DNA of 64,000 nucleotides from an uncultured Pseudodesulfovibrio sp. (GCF_963675635.1 NZ_OY776488.1:1897501-1961500), one strand, 5' to 3'; positions 26,359-37,384 are shown, counted from the stretch's first letter. Numbers and translations: made by a program. Notes: generated by a model from the sequence alone, not told the origin.

Positions 26359-28931
26359 TCAGTCAAACATCTTGAAGTCTTCGAGAAACCGTTCCTTACG
26401 CCGTTGCACTTCAGCGTTATTGGTCATGATCATGTCGAGTTGCCGAGTGTGGGTGATCAGGTACCCCAGAATTTCAACCGTCTAGCCATGGCCTTACGGG
26501 GGAGTCCTTCGACACGGGCGAACATGTTATCCTGACGCACACGAACCCGAAAATCGAGATCTTCCAACAGATCTCCCACGAAACGTGCTCGCAGGATGCG
26601 GCGTTCCACATTGGCTGCACCGCCCTTGAATTGGAAGCTGGCGTAATTTTCACTGGTTCGATCAGACACCAATGACTCCACACCACAAAAATGAAAGCCG
26701 AAACGGGATTGCAAAGAACAATAATTCTTTGAAATCATGAAGTAATTTTTCTGGGTATACCGGGTTCCCGACGATGGATTCAGGTCCGGGTTCATGGTCG
26801 CCTCAAACATGACCGACATAAGCCCCTTGGTGTGAACCGGCGGCGGCCCTTCCCACTGCACAGCCTGCATTCCTTCCCACAAAGCATGCATCGGATAAGA
26901 GTCCACATGCTCTAACATTATACACTGGTCAGCTCTATGCTCACCTTCGGGCAAAAAACCATCGTCAAGGTTGAGCACCCAGAACTGTTTTGGGACATCG
27001 CAGATAAGCTGGCGGCTGGCGGCCTCGATAAAATCATTATCCGTACCGAATTCAAACATTCCAGACACGCCCTTCTCATGACAATACCGCATGATATCAT
27101 GGAGTGTCTTGCAATTCTCAGGTTTAAACTCGGGAGATTCCGGATTGGTCAGATTCAGACGGACAATATGCCGCGCAGCCTTCCTGAGCGCTGCCTGCAC
27201 AGGGCTTCCGCGCATGATCCGCTCTCTGGGTTTCTCGACAAGCAGGGCTTCCACTGCCCCATCATACACGGCGTGCCCGTCGGCATCCACAGTGAGGATT
27301 CGTCCATTCTCGAAATTTCCGACCACTCCTTTCACTCCAAACAGGGCAGGTACACCAAATTCTCTGGCCACATTGGCCAAATGACCAGCCATTCCACCCT
27401 GTTCAGAAATCAATGCACTGCATCGATCAAGCAACGCCGCGCGGCTGGGCAAAGCGTGTTTGAGAATCATCACTCCCCCGTCAGGGAAAGTCAGTGCATC
27501 CACGTCCTTGCGTACGGAATAGGCTGGGCCGACGCCCACTCCAGGGCTGGCGACCCGTCCGCCGGACAACACGGGTTTCGGCAACTCGGCAGCAGAAACA
27601 TGAGGCACACTGGAGGATTCGATCTGCATAAGCGGTCTGCATTGCAACAAATGAAAAACGCCATCGCGAGTCATGGCCCATTCGATGTCCTGAGGAATAC
27701 CGAATTGCATTTCGATACGCACAGCCTCGCGTGCGACAGTCGCAGCCTGTTCATCAGTCAGAGACGGTTCACACCGTAATTCTTCCAACATGCTTTCCCG
27801 GCAAACGCCAGTCTCCGGACTGCACACGAACATGTCCGGTTTTTCGGCTATTATCCGTTCACTCACGACCAGAGTTTCCCGATTCACCAGAAAGACATCA
27901 GTCTCAGCAGTGCCATCCACAACAGGTTTCGGCAACCCCCAGACAGAATGAATGGACACAGCTTCATCCCGAACGTTCACCGGATTCCGCGAATAGGCCA
28001 CGCCTCCGCACATGGCGTCAACCATGGTCATACATCCCACGCTCATGGCAACGTCCTCGTCCCGTATACCGCGATTCATGCGATAGGCCATAGCCTGTCT
28101 GGTAAATTTTGAAGCCAGCACTTCCTTGTAGGCATCAAGCAATGAATCGCGGTTCACGTTCAGCACGGACCGATACTGTCCGGCATATGATGAACCTTCG
28201 GCGTCCTCGCCCAAAGCACTGGAGCGGACAGCCAGATCCGGTCGTTCGCCAAGCTGGTCACTCAATCGATTATAGGCGGTCAAAATGGCTTCAGCCAGAT
28301 CATCGGGCAGTCGGGTATCCATAACCAGCTGCATTATATCTGACGAAGTACGAAACAAGGCTTCCCTGTCATTGCTATCAGTGGCTTGAATGAGTCGTGC
28401 CACCTCGGGTCTCAGGCCTCCGGCTTCAATAAAACGACGATAAGCAGCAACGGTTATCACGAATCCAGCAGGGATGTTCAGCCCAAGAGACTGGCCGGCC
28501 TCTCCGAGCATAGCCATTTTTGGACCACACAAATCAGCGTGATCCCGTCCGACTGACGAGAGATCGACAACAAGCTCACCACCCACCTCATGGCTTTCCG
28601 GGGCAAGCGCAGCCATGATGCGCTCATTGATGGACTCCATGGAAGCAACGAGTTCGTCATGGCCTTTTGCGTCCAATTCTCCAAGATGTCGGACCATTTG
28701 AAAAATCGACGTGGAAATTCGGGTGCACAGCGTGTTCACATACTGCATCCCATACGGCGTAAATCCCCGCAGTGCCTCTTCAAGTTCGCCTATCAATTCA
28801 TGGGCACGCGTATTGGCCTGAATCAGAAGACGAAAATGATCGTACCGAGCCGCAAAGACCCGACGGATTTCCGCCAGTTCCTCAGGGCTTTTCTTCCGTG
28901 CTCTCCACGGAAGCCAATCAAAAATACTCAT
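26359..28931 (-). CDS. PEP synthase-like (pyruvate/PEP dikinase family) protein with a 3' frameshift
   Basis: The main frame runs from 28931 to a TGA at 26457-26459 (824 residues). An N-terminal helical region (about 1-150) is followed by the pyruvate-phosphate-dikinase ATP-binding domain (IPAGFVITVAAY, VRSSALGEDAEGSSYAGQY, GGVAYSRNPV, HLLQCRPL) and a PEP-utiliser swivelling domain (GGRVASPGVGVG, with candidate phospho-His in GMAGHLANVARE). The C-terminal 250 residues lack the PEP-binding barrel of full PEP synthases. At a four-C run (26464-26467) the -1 frame opens into 33 plausible residues (GYLITHTRQLDMIMTN...) ending at 26359, so the natural protein is probably longer. GGAGG precedes the ATG. 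It is the last gene of the second kinase/receiver operon. Substrate unknown. Confidence 0.8.
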
Positions 28932-28989
28932 CAGGCCTCCGTCGACACAAAGCATGGGATTTCATGAGAAAAAATGACATGAGAGGCAG

Positions 28990-29400
28990 CTATTGGCTAT
29001 GTTCCTTGGCCGTGATTTTTTCTTCTCGATGCCGTTTGCGGGTAGAAGCATCTTCCAGCTTGTATAAGAGTTCCTCGAACTCCACAGGCTTCATCAGATA
29101 ATCAAATGCCCCCAGTTCCATACCATGGATGGCAATATCCATATTGGCGTGGCCTGTAAGCATGACCACCTCAACCAACGGATTAATGAGCTTGATCTTA
29201 TGCAGAGTGGTCAAGCCGTCCATACCGGGCATCTTGACATCCAACAAGACGACATCCGGTTCAAAAATCTTCATCGCCTCAAGCGCCTGTACGCCGGAAT
29301 CCGCTTCTTGAACGATCATACCCCGCCTGTCGAGGCGTTTGCCCAATGTTTTGCGAAAACCAGCTTCATCATCCACGAGAAGCACCTTGATGTCTGCCAT
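28990..29400 (-). CDS. Single-domain response regulator (receiver 3 of cassette 2)
   Basis: A 136-residue receiver with a basic C-terminal tail (STRKRHREEKITAKEHSQ). VDDE, Asp in VVLLDVKMPG, Thr in MLTGHA and Lys in LMKPVE are intact. The ATG at 29400 has GGAGGG six bases upstream; a GTG two codons earlier is less likely. It lies between receiver 2 and the PEP-synthase-like gene and corresponds by position to the receiver at 1724-2095. Confidence 0.91.
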   Translation of the reverse strand: MADIKVLLVDDEAGFRKTLGKRLDRRGMIVQEADSGVQALEAMKIFEPDVVLLDVKMPGMDGLTTLHKIKLINPLVEVVMLTGHANMDIAIHGMELGAFDYLMKPVEFEELLYKLEDASTRKRHREEKITAKEHSQ

Positions 29401-29412
29401 ATACACCCTCCG

Positions 29413-29799
29413 TCAATTGCCAGTTTCAGCCTGACCGACGGCCTGGCGTATCTTATTCAACAAATCATCAAGATCACACGGCTTGAGCATGTAGTCGAAT
29501 GCGCCATGAGCCATTCCTTCCCGAGCAGCCTGTTCACTCCCGTGACCAGTCAACATGATCACCGGCAACTCCGGAACCATCTTCTTGAATATCTGCAAGA
29601 CCTCGATACCGCCCATGTCCTCCAGCTTGAGGTCAAGAACGGCCACGTCAAAGTCTTTACCCCTCAGTGTCTGTATGCCCTCGGCTCCACTGATAGCAAC
29701 TGTAACATCAAGTCCACGCTTTCCCAGCCGCTTTTGTAGCACGTCCAGAAAGCCGGCCTCATCGTCCACCAGAAGAAGGCGAATGGGCTCATCATTCAT
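29413..29799 (-). CDS. Single-domain response regulator (receiver 2 of cassette 2)
   Basis: A 128-residue receiver-only protein, same length as its counterpart at 1341-1727 and sharing the variant post-Asp sequence DLKLE (VAVLDLKLED), IMLTGHG and the KP loop (MLKPCD). AGGAGGG precedes the ATG. It lies 12 bases after receiver 1 and 12 bases before receiver 3. Confidence 0.91.
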   Translation of the reverse strand: MNDEPIRLLLVDDEAGFLDVLQKRLGKRGLDVTVAISGAEGIQTLRGKDFDVAVLDLKLEDMGGIEVLQIFKKMVPELPVIMLTGHGSEQAAREGMAHGAFDYMLKPCDLDDLLNKIRQAVGQAETGN

Positions 29800-29811
29800 C
29801 AGGCTTCCCTC

Positions 29812-30243
29812 CTAGTCGCCCCTGCGCAGGACAATATGTCTGGCCCTGGCTTCAAGGATCTTGGTTTCCTGTGCCTGTTTTTTGTCATAGGCTTCATTGA
29901 TTTTTGTCAACAATTCTTCTAGGTCGCACGGCTTCATCATATAGTCGAATGCGCCGGATTTCATGCCTTCAATGGCAGATTCAACCGTAGCATGTCCGGT
30001 CAGCATGATGACTTCCACCAACGGATATTCCGCTTTGACAATTTTCAGAGCCTCGTTACCGTCCATACCCGGCATCTTGACGTCCATAACCACCACATCA
30101 ATAAAATGGTTCACTGCCAGGGCGTCCACCGCCTGTTGACCACTATATGCGGTAGAAACCGTCAGACCTCGATTGTCCAACCGCTTGGCCATGGTGTCAA
30201 CAAAACCCTGTTCATCATCAACGAGCAGAATATTCGCAGGCAT
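29812..30243 (-). CDS. Single-domain response regulator (receiver 1 of cassette 2)
   Basis: A 143-residue receiver with VDDE, Asp in VVVMDVKMPG, Thr in MLTGHAT and Lys in MMKPCD, followed by a helical, charged tail of about 25 residues. AGGAGGAAAC precedes the ATG. It is the first receiver after the kinase, 32 bases downstream of it, and matches the receiver at 887-1318 in length and in a shared PLVEVIMLTGHAT block. Confidence 0.92.
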   Translation of the reverse strand: MPANILLVDDEQGFVDTMAKRLDNRGLTVSTAYSGQQAVDALAVNHFIDVVVMDVKMPGMDGNEALKIVKAEYPLVEVIMLTGHATVESAIEGMKSGAFDYMMKPCDLEELLTKINEAYDKKQAQETKILEARARHIVLRRGD

Positions 30244-30275
30244 ATGTTTCCTCCTGGTTCACCGGGACTTCGTCA

Positions 30276-32006
30276 TCACGTCCCATGTTCATTTATTCTA
30301 AAATCACACGCACTCGTATCTTCACCCTCTGGGATAGGCAGCCGGATGGTAAATTTGGTCCCCTGGTCCACGGCGGAGCTCACCGCAATAGTACCGTCCA
30401 TCTTGTTGATAATACCATAAATAATGGAGAGCCCGAGGCCGGTCCCCTTGCCTACTGGCTTGGTCGTAAAAAACGGATCGAAAATACGGGACAGGTTCGC
30501 CTGGGGGATACCGCAGCCGGTATCTGCAATGGAAACAACCACGGTGTTGTCTTCCACCCGGGTCATGATGTCGAGGCTACCGCCCCCCGGGTCCATAGCG
30601 TCGATGGCATTATTGACCAAATTCAGAAAAACCTGCTGCATTTCAGACGGGCTGGCTTCAACGAGCGGGATACTGTCCGCTAGGCTGGTTTCAATAATGA
30701 CATTGGCATACTTGGCCCGCTGCTCGGAAAGCTGCACGATTTCGAGAACCAGCTCATTGAGGCAAACCGACTTGACCGTGGGGTCGATCTTCCGGGCGAA
30801 ACTAAGCAGCTTGTGGGTGATTTCCTTACACCGCCCGCCCTGCGTCCGAATTTGATTGAGCGCACGTTGCACCTCTCGTTCATTGTCCTCCTTGCCGAGC
30901 CCTTCTTCCAACAGATCCTGAATCCACCCGGCCTCCTCGACCATTATAGCCACTGGATTATTGATCTCATGAGCAATACCTGCCGCCAGTTCCCCCACAG
31001 ATGCGAGCTTGCCGGCCTCAATAACCTGTTCGTTCATGATGTCCTTTGCCGCGTCCGCCCGGGCCACTTTACGCGCCATGCGCTTACTCATGAGATACGC
31101 CATGACCGCAATGGAGATGCCGCCTATAAGCAGGACCAACAACGCTAGATTCCTTGATCGATTCAATTCGGAAAAAGCATCTGCCGCATCCTGTTGATAC
31201 ACCATGATCCAGTCACCATTCTTGATGGGACTGGTCACAAAAATCGTTTCGCGTCCGGTGGTAGGAATCGTCTTAACAGTAATGGACGCCCTGCCGCGCA
31301 CCATCTCGAACCGCCCTGTCATGGATGCGGCCATCTGACGAAGGAACGGAACTTCGGCGGTCATGTCCCGACGCGGGGTCGTCTGGAATTCCGCCTGTCT
31401 ATTGATAATATAGGCCAGTCCGGTTTCTCCGATACGAATATCTTCGACCAGCTTGTTAAAGGCAATGAAGTCGAGCGTGGTCCGCAAAATCCATTCCTGA
31501 CCATCTTCATCGACGCGCAGGGCAATAGTAAAATGCGGTACACCCCGAAGCCCGAGGCCTACATCCCCGACATGGACTTTGTTCTTCTTTGCGGCTTTGA
31601 ACCACTCCTCTTTCGAATAATCCACGCCCTGAAGTTTGTATGGCCCGGCATAGGCAGCTTGAATACCTTTGCTGTTCACAAGACCCAGATCAACAAAATC
31701 ACTGCCATGTCCACGGACCAACGCATCATGCAAAGCCTGGAGACTGGCCGGATCATGCAGTCTGCCGAGTTCTATTATTTCGGCAAGAACCTGAATTTCA
31801 GCTACTTTTTCTTCAAGGTATGTATCCACAGATTGGTCGTGTTTAAGCACCAGCTCACGCAAATGGGCTTCAACTTTCTCTTCATACACGACGCTGTATT
31901 GATATCCGGCGATAAGAACAATGCACAGGAGGGGAGCAAAGGAAACGAGTATGATGGTAAACATCATGCTCTTGGCCAACCCATGGTAGTAATGCGTATC
32001 AGACAT
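30276..32006 (-). CDS. Cache-domain membrane histidine kinase (head of cassette 2)
   Basis: A 576-residue kinase with helices at about 13-36 and 285-308 enclosing a double-Cache periplasmic sensor (motifs [11 protein letters not shown] and [19 protein letters not shown]). HisKA ([14 protein letters not shown]) and HATPase ([33 protein letters not shown]) follow directly after a short linker. GGAGAAAG lies just before the ATG. The last 300 residues are paralogous to the kinase cut by the window start, so this gene shows what the missing part of cassette 1 may look like. Double-Cache sensors commonly bind small organic acids or amino acids; the ligand here is unknown. Confidence 0.94.
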   Translation of the reverse strand: MSDTHYYHGLAKSMMFTIILVSFAPLLCIVLIAGYQYSVVYEEKVEAHLRELVLKHDQSVDTYLEEKVAEIQVLAEIIELGRLHDPASLQALHDALVRGHGSDFVDLGLVNSKGIQAAYAGPYKLQGVDYSKEEWFKAAKKNKVHVGDVGLGLRGVPHFTIALRVDEDGQEWILRTTLDFIAFNKLVEDIRIGETGLAYIINRQAEFQTTPRRDMTAEVPFLRQMAASMTGRFEMVRGRASITVKTIPTTGRETIFVTSPIKNGDWIMVYQQDAADAFSELNRSRNLALLVLLIGGISIAVMAYLMSKRMARKVARADAAKDIMNEQVIEAGKLASVGELAAGIAHEINNPVAIMVEEAGWIQDLLEEGLGKEDNEREVQRALNQIRTQGGRCKEITHKLLSFARKIDPTVKSVCLNELVLEIVQLSEQRAKYANVIIETSLADSIPLVEASPSEMQQVFLNLVNNAIDAMDPGGGSLDIMTRVEDNTVVVSIADTGCGIPQANLSRIFDPFFTTKPVGKGTGLGLSIIYGIINKMDGTIAVSSAVDQGTKFTIRLPIPEGEDTSACDFRINEHGT

Positions 32007-32098
32007 TCTTTCTCCGAATTACCGGGAAACGCTACAAGGGCCAAAGGACCATGGGCACAACGTTAAAAACCATTCCATGGAACCCTTCACTTACGGGC

Positions 32099-32128
32099 AG
32101 TATAAAACCATTTCACCCCACAAATCAA
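32099..32128 (-). promoter_or_regulatory. Possible sigma70 promoter of the cassette-2 operon
   Basis: On the minus strand TTGATT (32123-32128), an 18-base spacer, TATACT (32099-32104). Transcription would start near 32092, giving an 85-base leader before the kinase ATG at 32006. The rest of the 343-base divergent gap (32007-32349) is AT-rich; no promoter could be assigned for the lipoprotein gene on the other side. Confidence 0.45.
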
Positions 32129-32349
32129 CAACCTCCGCATATTTCTCACAAAAGGCCGCAGCCCTGATCTGAGATTCAAAAGCACTCAAAAGCGAGCCAG
32201 ACCACACACAAAGCCCCTCGATCCTTCAATACCAGTGCATAAGAGCAATACCACTCGAAAATAGATCAAATAATAGTTGCATATTTCCTGTCACATGATG
32301 ATTATACTCAAAAAAAAACTACATTTAGTGGAAAATACGGATACTCGAC

Positions 32350-33570
32350 ATGAAACTCCATTTGCCGATTCTGCTCACGGTACTGGTTCTCCTCTTCGGA
32401 TGCGGCGGACTAAGTGGTGTCAACAGGCCCAATACCCCCAGACCATTCTTCGTCACCAAAACTGTTCAGGAAAAAGAAAACCCGGGTGACATAAGTCCGC
32501 AGGAACTCCAGGCGGCAGTCATGGCATACGCAGACACAACAAACACGCTCATGGGTGAAGCTGCCGCGATCATCAACGAAATCGGCACACCGCAGGCCAG
32601 ACTGACAGCAGCCCGCATGTTGGTTTTCAACATTTCCAGCAACGTTGAAATCGCTTCCGGCCCGTATCCTGGAGTGGCCCTGCTGGACATGACCGTCGTT
32701 GCTACCCTTCGACGCATAGTGTGGGAAGAATTCTGGATCCCCAAGGTTTTTGGAGATGCGGGGAAACCGGCTCTGGACATTGTCCGGGAAGCAGAAGTTG
32801 ATATTTGGGAAATTGTCAGCAGAATAATGACTCCCGAACAGGCAGAGGAACTTAAGCGGGTCATTATTGCATGGCGTCAAAAATACCCGAACAAGATCAG
32901 TGTCAACTATGTCCGTTTTGAAGACTTCGGCGAACTCGGCCTCAAGCCTTCCATGCGGAAACTCATCACACCCGGCGGGCTTTTCGCCAGTGTCGAGGAA
33001 GCGGCGCGTGTCGCCCAAGACATGAAACTGTCTATTGATCGAGCATTCTATCTCGTCTCCCGCATGCAACTCCTGGTCACTTTTCAAATCAGACTTGCCT
33101 ACCTTGAAATGATCTTCCAGCCGGAAATAAACGGGCTTATCACGACAACGGAGAAAGTCGCCGGACTTTCGGAAAAATATTATGAGCTCGCTGACAGTTT
33201 TCCCCAAAAGATGGGAAAAGAAGTCTCTTTACTCATCAACCAGCTGTTTTCCAACCTTGACAAGCAGCGGGATAAGACCTTGGACAAAGCCCTGGCTGGG
33301 ATGACTATCTGGCAGGAAGAAGTTATCACCGATATCATGAAAAACATCTCGCTCGAACGCGAGGCTGCCATCAAACAAGCACTGGCCGGGCTTATCAAAC
33401 AACAGGAAGATCTCTTCGGCCGAGTTGACTCTCTGGTCAATCAAAGCGGCGGCGAAATGGAGCAGATGCTGAATCACGCCTTCATGCTGGGCGCGCTGCT
33501 TATCGTCATATTCTTCGTACTGTTGACGATGTACAGACTTTTTGTTGTGAGGCCGACGATTAGAAAATAA
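32350..33570 (+). CDS. Unknown lipoprotein with a C-terminal membrane helix
   Basis: A 406-residue protein of no family I recognise. It begins with a lipoprotein signal (LPILLTVLVLLFGC, lipobox Cys18) and ends with a strong transmembrane helix at about 375-398 followed by a short basic tail (RLFVVRPTIRK). The middle is helical, with a long charged, partly heptad-like region at about 270-370 (KQRDKTLDKALAG, KNISLEREAAIKQALAG, EDLFGRVDSLVNQSGG). Lipid anchor at one end and inner-membrane helix at the other is unusual and would tie both ends to the inner membrane or link two membranes. It precedes a DUF748 protein by about 160 bases. Function unknown. Confidence 0.82.
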   Translation: MKLHLPILLTVLVLLFGCGGLSGVNRPNTPRPFFVTKTVQEKENPGDISPQELQAAVMAYADTTNTLMGEAAAIINEIGTPQARLTAARMLVFNISSNVEIASGPYPGVALLDMTVVATLRRIVWEEFWIPKVFGDAGKPALDIVREAEVDIWEIVSRIMTPEQAEELKRVIIAWRQKYPNKISVNYVRFEDFGELGLKPSMRKLITPGGLFASVEEAARVAQDMKLSIDRAFYLVSRMQLLVTFQIRLAYLEMIFQPEINGLITTTEKVAGLSEKYYELADSFPQKMGKEVSLLINQLFSNLDKQRDKTLDKALAGMTIWQEEVITDIMKNISLEREAAIKQALAGLIKQQEDLFGRVDSLVNQSGGEMEQMLNHAFMLGALLIVIFFVLLTMYRLFVVRPTIRK

Positions 33571-33733
33571 TTTTTCATCCGACAGAACAATACCAGTAAA
33601 AAACGCCATTGATGGGTCAACGTCACGATCTGCAGTCGACACATCTTCAGCGTCGTTGCAACATGGATAATGAAAACGATTTCAGGTATGGTTGTCCACT
33701 TCCGATTAAAATTCTTCAGCAGGCAGGTCGAAC

Positions 33734-36700
33734 ATGCTGTCATTCATTGACACTATTCCATACGGATCCCCCAGAATACGCCGCATTCTCTTTTGGCTTT
33801 TGACATCATTCATAGCATACACCCTCATCGGTTTCTTTGCGGTACCACCCATTCTCAAAAGCGTGGCTACAAGCCAGATTCAGAAGAATCTGAAACGGGA
33901 CACACAGATCGATGATATTTATTTCAATCCATTCACGCATCGTCTGGAAGTCGTCAATCTCAGAGTGAAGAAGCTCGAAGGCGAAGGAAATCTTCTTTCC
34001 ATAGACAGCATCGTCGCTGCCCCGGGGGTTTCATCACTGTGGAGATTAGCCCCGGTCGTGGCATACCTGCACCTCGACAACTTCCAACTGGACATCACAT
34101 TCTTCGGTGACGGAAAATACTCCATCTCTGACATCCTCGGCGTTCCGGATGCAATAGCCGAAGACTCAAAAGAGAAGCAGCCCGAAGAAAATGGGGTAAT
34201 ATTCCCCTTTGCTCTTTATAGTTTTGAAATGACCAATGCAAAGATCTCCTTTGATGATCGTCCACACAATAAGAAACACGTCATTTCCAATCTTTCCCTC
34301 ATTGTTCCTTTCACCTCGTCCTTCACAAGCCTGAAGAAGGAATTCACCCAGCCCAAAATCCACGCCGTGGTCAATGGCGACCCTGTGGAACTCACAGGCC
34401 GCACACTTCCGTTTGACGAAACCCTGCTCACGGAATTTGAATTGGGGGCCATCAATATCGACCTCAACCAATACTGGCAGTATATCCCCATCGAAACGCC
34501 TCTCCAGCTGAAAGACGGCAAATTCACATCGGATATTTCTCTGTTTTTCGAACGTCCAAACGCTCAACGACTCAATCTTTTCCTCGGTGGCGGCGGCAAG
34601 CTGACTGACATGGAGCTTGTCGATCCCAAAGAAAAATCCGTACTTTCAGCCAAGGAAATCACCTTTGAAATGGAGCGTTTCTCCTTGGGAGACAAGACCT
34701 TAATCCTGAAAGATGTCACCTTGAACAAGCCCTATTTCAAGGTAATCAGGAATAAAGACAACACCATCAATTGGCCGGAATACTTCCCTCAATCGCAAAG
34801 AGGTGAAGCCGGCCCCAAAGTAAAAACCAAAGCAGAGAACGAGGCGGCTTTTGTTCTGGACATCCGCAAGGTGCAAATGATCGAAGGCGCAGTGGAATGG
34901 GAAGACCGCCATGTCAAAAACGGTTTCAAGCGGACGTTCTTTCCACTCTCATTCACAGGCAAGGAAATCTCTACCTCAGGGAACCGCCCCAGTTCCATTG
35001 AGGCAACAGCAGGAGCAGAAGGCAAGGACAAGGGAGTCATTACCATCAAGGGCGTTGCAACGGCAGAACCTCTTTCTGCAGCAGTCTCCGTTACCGGAAC
35101 AAACCTTCCGATTCCGGCATACAAATCTTACATCAATCACGCTCAACCATTAATAGTGTATACCGGAATCGCGGGTTTTTCCGCCAACATCGATTTCAAA
35201 ATGGAGAAGGACACTCCCTCCCTGACCATGACAGATGGGACCTTGACGTTACGAGATATTGCGATTCGCAAACCGGACACCGAAAGACCAAGCCTGGGAC
35301 TGACCGCGCTCGATATAACCGGCGCATCCATGAGCCTGAAAGACAAATCCGTAACTGTTGCAGATGTCAAAATCACAAGTCCGTTCGCCCACGTCATTCT
35401 TGAAAAAAACGGGCAGATAGACCTGGAACGACTCTTGGCGAGTGAAAAGGAAATATTGAGCGACACTGAGGTCGTCGAGGCGGCAGAAGAAACCTGGGCA
35501 GGAGGATGGCAAGCAAAAATCGTCCATATTCTCGTTGAGGAAGGAATCGCAGGTTTCCAAGACCAGACGCTGAGGCATCCGGCCGATCTGGGTATCAATA
35601 ATTTCAAGCTGGAACTGCAGGATCTTTCAACACGAAAAGAGGCCACCATGCCTTTTTCCATGAGTGGATCATGGATGGGAGGCGGATCTTTTTCCGGGGA
35701 GGGTGAGGCCTCCATTCTCCCGCTTTGGTCGAACGGGCGCATCCGCCTCAACGGAATTGGATTGCGACCTTTTGATGAATATCTGGACCACTATACGGAG
35801 CTGCTCGTTGCCAAGGGAGCGGCCTTCGCCAATCTGAAATATTCACTCAAGGGCGGCGACAAACCGAAAATCGAGGTGACCGGAGATACGGCCCTCGGCG
35901 CGGTGTCCATCAAGGATACCTTCAGCAAGAACGAAATAGTGGGTATTGACACACTTGAGGTCAATTCCATCTCCTTCAAGAATGAACCAAATGCTCTTTC
36001 CATCGGTGAGATCAATCTGAACGGACCGCGCGCGCTCATCCACTTCTCGGAAGATGGGCAAATGAATTTTCGCCGTGCCTTGCGTCTTCCTCCGCCGCCG
36101 CCACCTGTCGAAGGAGAAAATAAAAAAACAACCAAAAACGCGCCGGTGACCGAAAAAGTCCAACAGGTTGAGGAAACAGAACCATTTTTCGATTCCTTCA
36201 CTATTGGCACCGTCAACATGACCAAAGGAGCGGTCACTTTCAAGGATGAAAGTGTCAACCCGGATTTCTCTACCGAACTGACAGCAATGAACCTGAGACT
36301 CACAGATGTCGACCAGTCACCCGAGGCTCGCCCCAAGGTGGAATTCAAAGCCAACATCGGCACCACTCCCGTTTCCATGACCGGAGTCATCAACCCGGTC
36401 ATCACGCCTATCTATTCGGATCTGGCGATCTCCGTAAACGGCATAGGACTTATTCCCCTGACACCGTACACACTCAAGAATCTCGCTTACCCCATTGAAA
36501 AGGGCCGGCTGTACGCTGACATCTCTTTCAAAACGGAAAACTGGCTGCTCACCGCCGACAACAAGTTCTTCATAGAACAGCTCGTGCTGGGCAAGAAGGA
36601 CAAACGACCTGGGGCTCCGAATGTCCCCGTGGAATTCGGTTTATCCCTGCTTCAGGACAGCAACGGCAATATGGAATTGAACCTTCCCATTCGAGGGGAA

Positions 36701-37384
36701 TTGAACGACCCGGATTTCCGCATTGGCGGCATCGTGTTCAGGGCCATTGTCAGTATGTTGTTCAAGGCTCTGGCCTCACCCTTCAGTCTCATCGGGTCCA
36801 TGTTCGGTGGCGGTGAGAATATGGACTTCGTGGTATTTGAACCCGGCAGACACGCACTGGATACCAGCGGAATAGAAAAGGTAGAGACCATTATCAAGGC
36901 ACTGAGCGAACGAAAAAAGCTCACACTTGAAGTGGACGGTGTCATCGACCCGGTGGCAGATAAAAACGGTTTGATCGAAGTTCTCTTTGAAAACAAGATC
37001 AAGCAGCAAAAGTACAACACACTGCCCCGGTCCGAACAGGCCAAAAAAAGTGTCGCCGACATGGTCATCACACCCGAGGAATATGAAGACCTCCTGTACG
37101 AAGCATATGCCGATGAACCGGATGAAGAAGGGATCAAACCCACAACCCTGTTCAGAACTGACCGTCAACCTGTTGAGGTCATGGCAAAATTCATCCGTGA
37201 CCGCATAGAGATCACGGACCAAATGCTCCACGACTTAGCCATGGACCGAGCCAAAACAGTCAAAAAATCCATCGTCGAAAAGCAGCCTGAATTAACGGAT
37301 CGAGTCTTCCTTCTCGACCGACAGGACGATGCCAAAGGCAAAACAGGTGTCCCGGCACACAGGGCGGATCTTGGTATCAACTAA
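33734..37384 (+). CDS. Giant AsmA-like DUF748 envelope protein
   Basis: A 1216-residue protein with one N-terminal membrane helix (about 17-40) and a very long periplasmic part made of repeated beta-rich AsmA/DUF748 units. Conserved stretches include FNPFTHRLEVVNL near residue 65, several (S)xxxxFxxPxxxI repeats, a Pro-rich hinge with PPPPPP at about 782, and the C-terminal block FEPGRHALDTSG...LTLEVDGVIDP typical of DUF748. AsmA-like proteins are now linked to moving phospholipids between membranes. Gap and direction suggest it is transcribed with the lipoprotein upstream. GGCAGGTCG before the ATG is a weak ribosome site. Confidence 0.88.
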   Translation: MLSFIDTIPYGSPRIRRILFWLLTSFIAYTLIGFFAVPPILKSVATSQIQKNLKRDTQIDDIYFNPFTHRLEVVNLRVKKLEGEGNLLSIDSIVAAPGVSSLWRLAPVVAYLHLDNFQLDITFFGDGKYSISDILGVPDAIAEDSKEKQPEENGVIFPFALYSFEMTNAKISFDDRPHNKKHVISNLSLIVPFTSSFTSLKKEFTQPKIHAVVNGDPVELTGRTLPFDETLLTEFELGAINIDLNQYWQYIPIETPLQLKDGKFTSDISLFFERPNAQRLNLFLGGGGKLTDMELVDPKEKSVLSAKEITFEMERFSLGDKTLILKDVTLNKPYFKVIRNKDNTINWPEYFPQSQRGEAGPKVKTKAENEAAFVLDIRKVQMIEGAVEWEDRHVKNGFKRTFFPLSFTGKEISTSGNRPSSIEATAGAEGKDKGVITIKGVATAEPLSAAVSVTGTNLPIPAYKSYINHAQPLIVYTGIAGFSANIDFKMEKDTPSLTMTDGTLTLRDIAIRKPDTERPSLGLTALDITGASMSLKDKSVTVADVKITSPFAHVILEKNGQIDLERLLASEKEILSDTEVVEAAEETWAGGWQAKIVHILVEEGIAGFQDQTLRHPADLGINNFKLELQDLSTRKEATMPFSMSGSWMGGGSFSGEGEASILPLWSNGRIRLNGIGLRPFDEYLDHYTELLVAKGAAFANLKYSLKGGDKPKIEVTGDTALGAVSIKDTFSKNEIVGIDTLEVNSISFKNEPNALSIGEINLNGPRALIHFSEDGQMNFRRALRLPPPPPPVEGENKKTTKNAPVTEKVQQVEETEPFFDSFTIGTVNMTKGAVTFKDESVNPDFSTELTAMNLRLTDVDQSPEARPKVEFKANIGTTPVSMTGVINPVITPIYSDLAISVNGIGLIPLTPYTLKNLAYPIEKGRLYADISFKTENWLLTADNKFFIEQLVLGKKDKRPGAPNVPVEFGLSLLQDSNGNMELNLPIRGELNDPDFRIGGIVFRAIVSMLFKALASPFSLIGSMFGGGENMDFVVFEPGRHALDTSGIEKVETIIKALSERKKLTLEVDGVIDPVADKNGLIEVLFENKIKQQKYNTLPRSEQAKKSVADMVITPEEYEDLLYEAYADEPDEEGIKPTTLFRTDRQPVEVMAKFIRDRIEITDQMLHDLAMDRAKTVKKSIVEKQPELTDRVFLLDRQDDAKGKTGVPAHRADLGIN

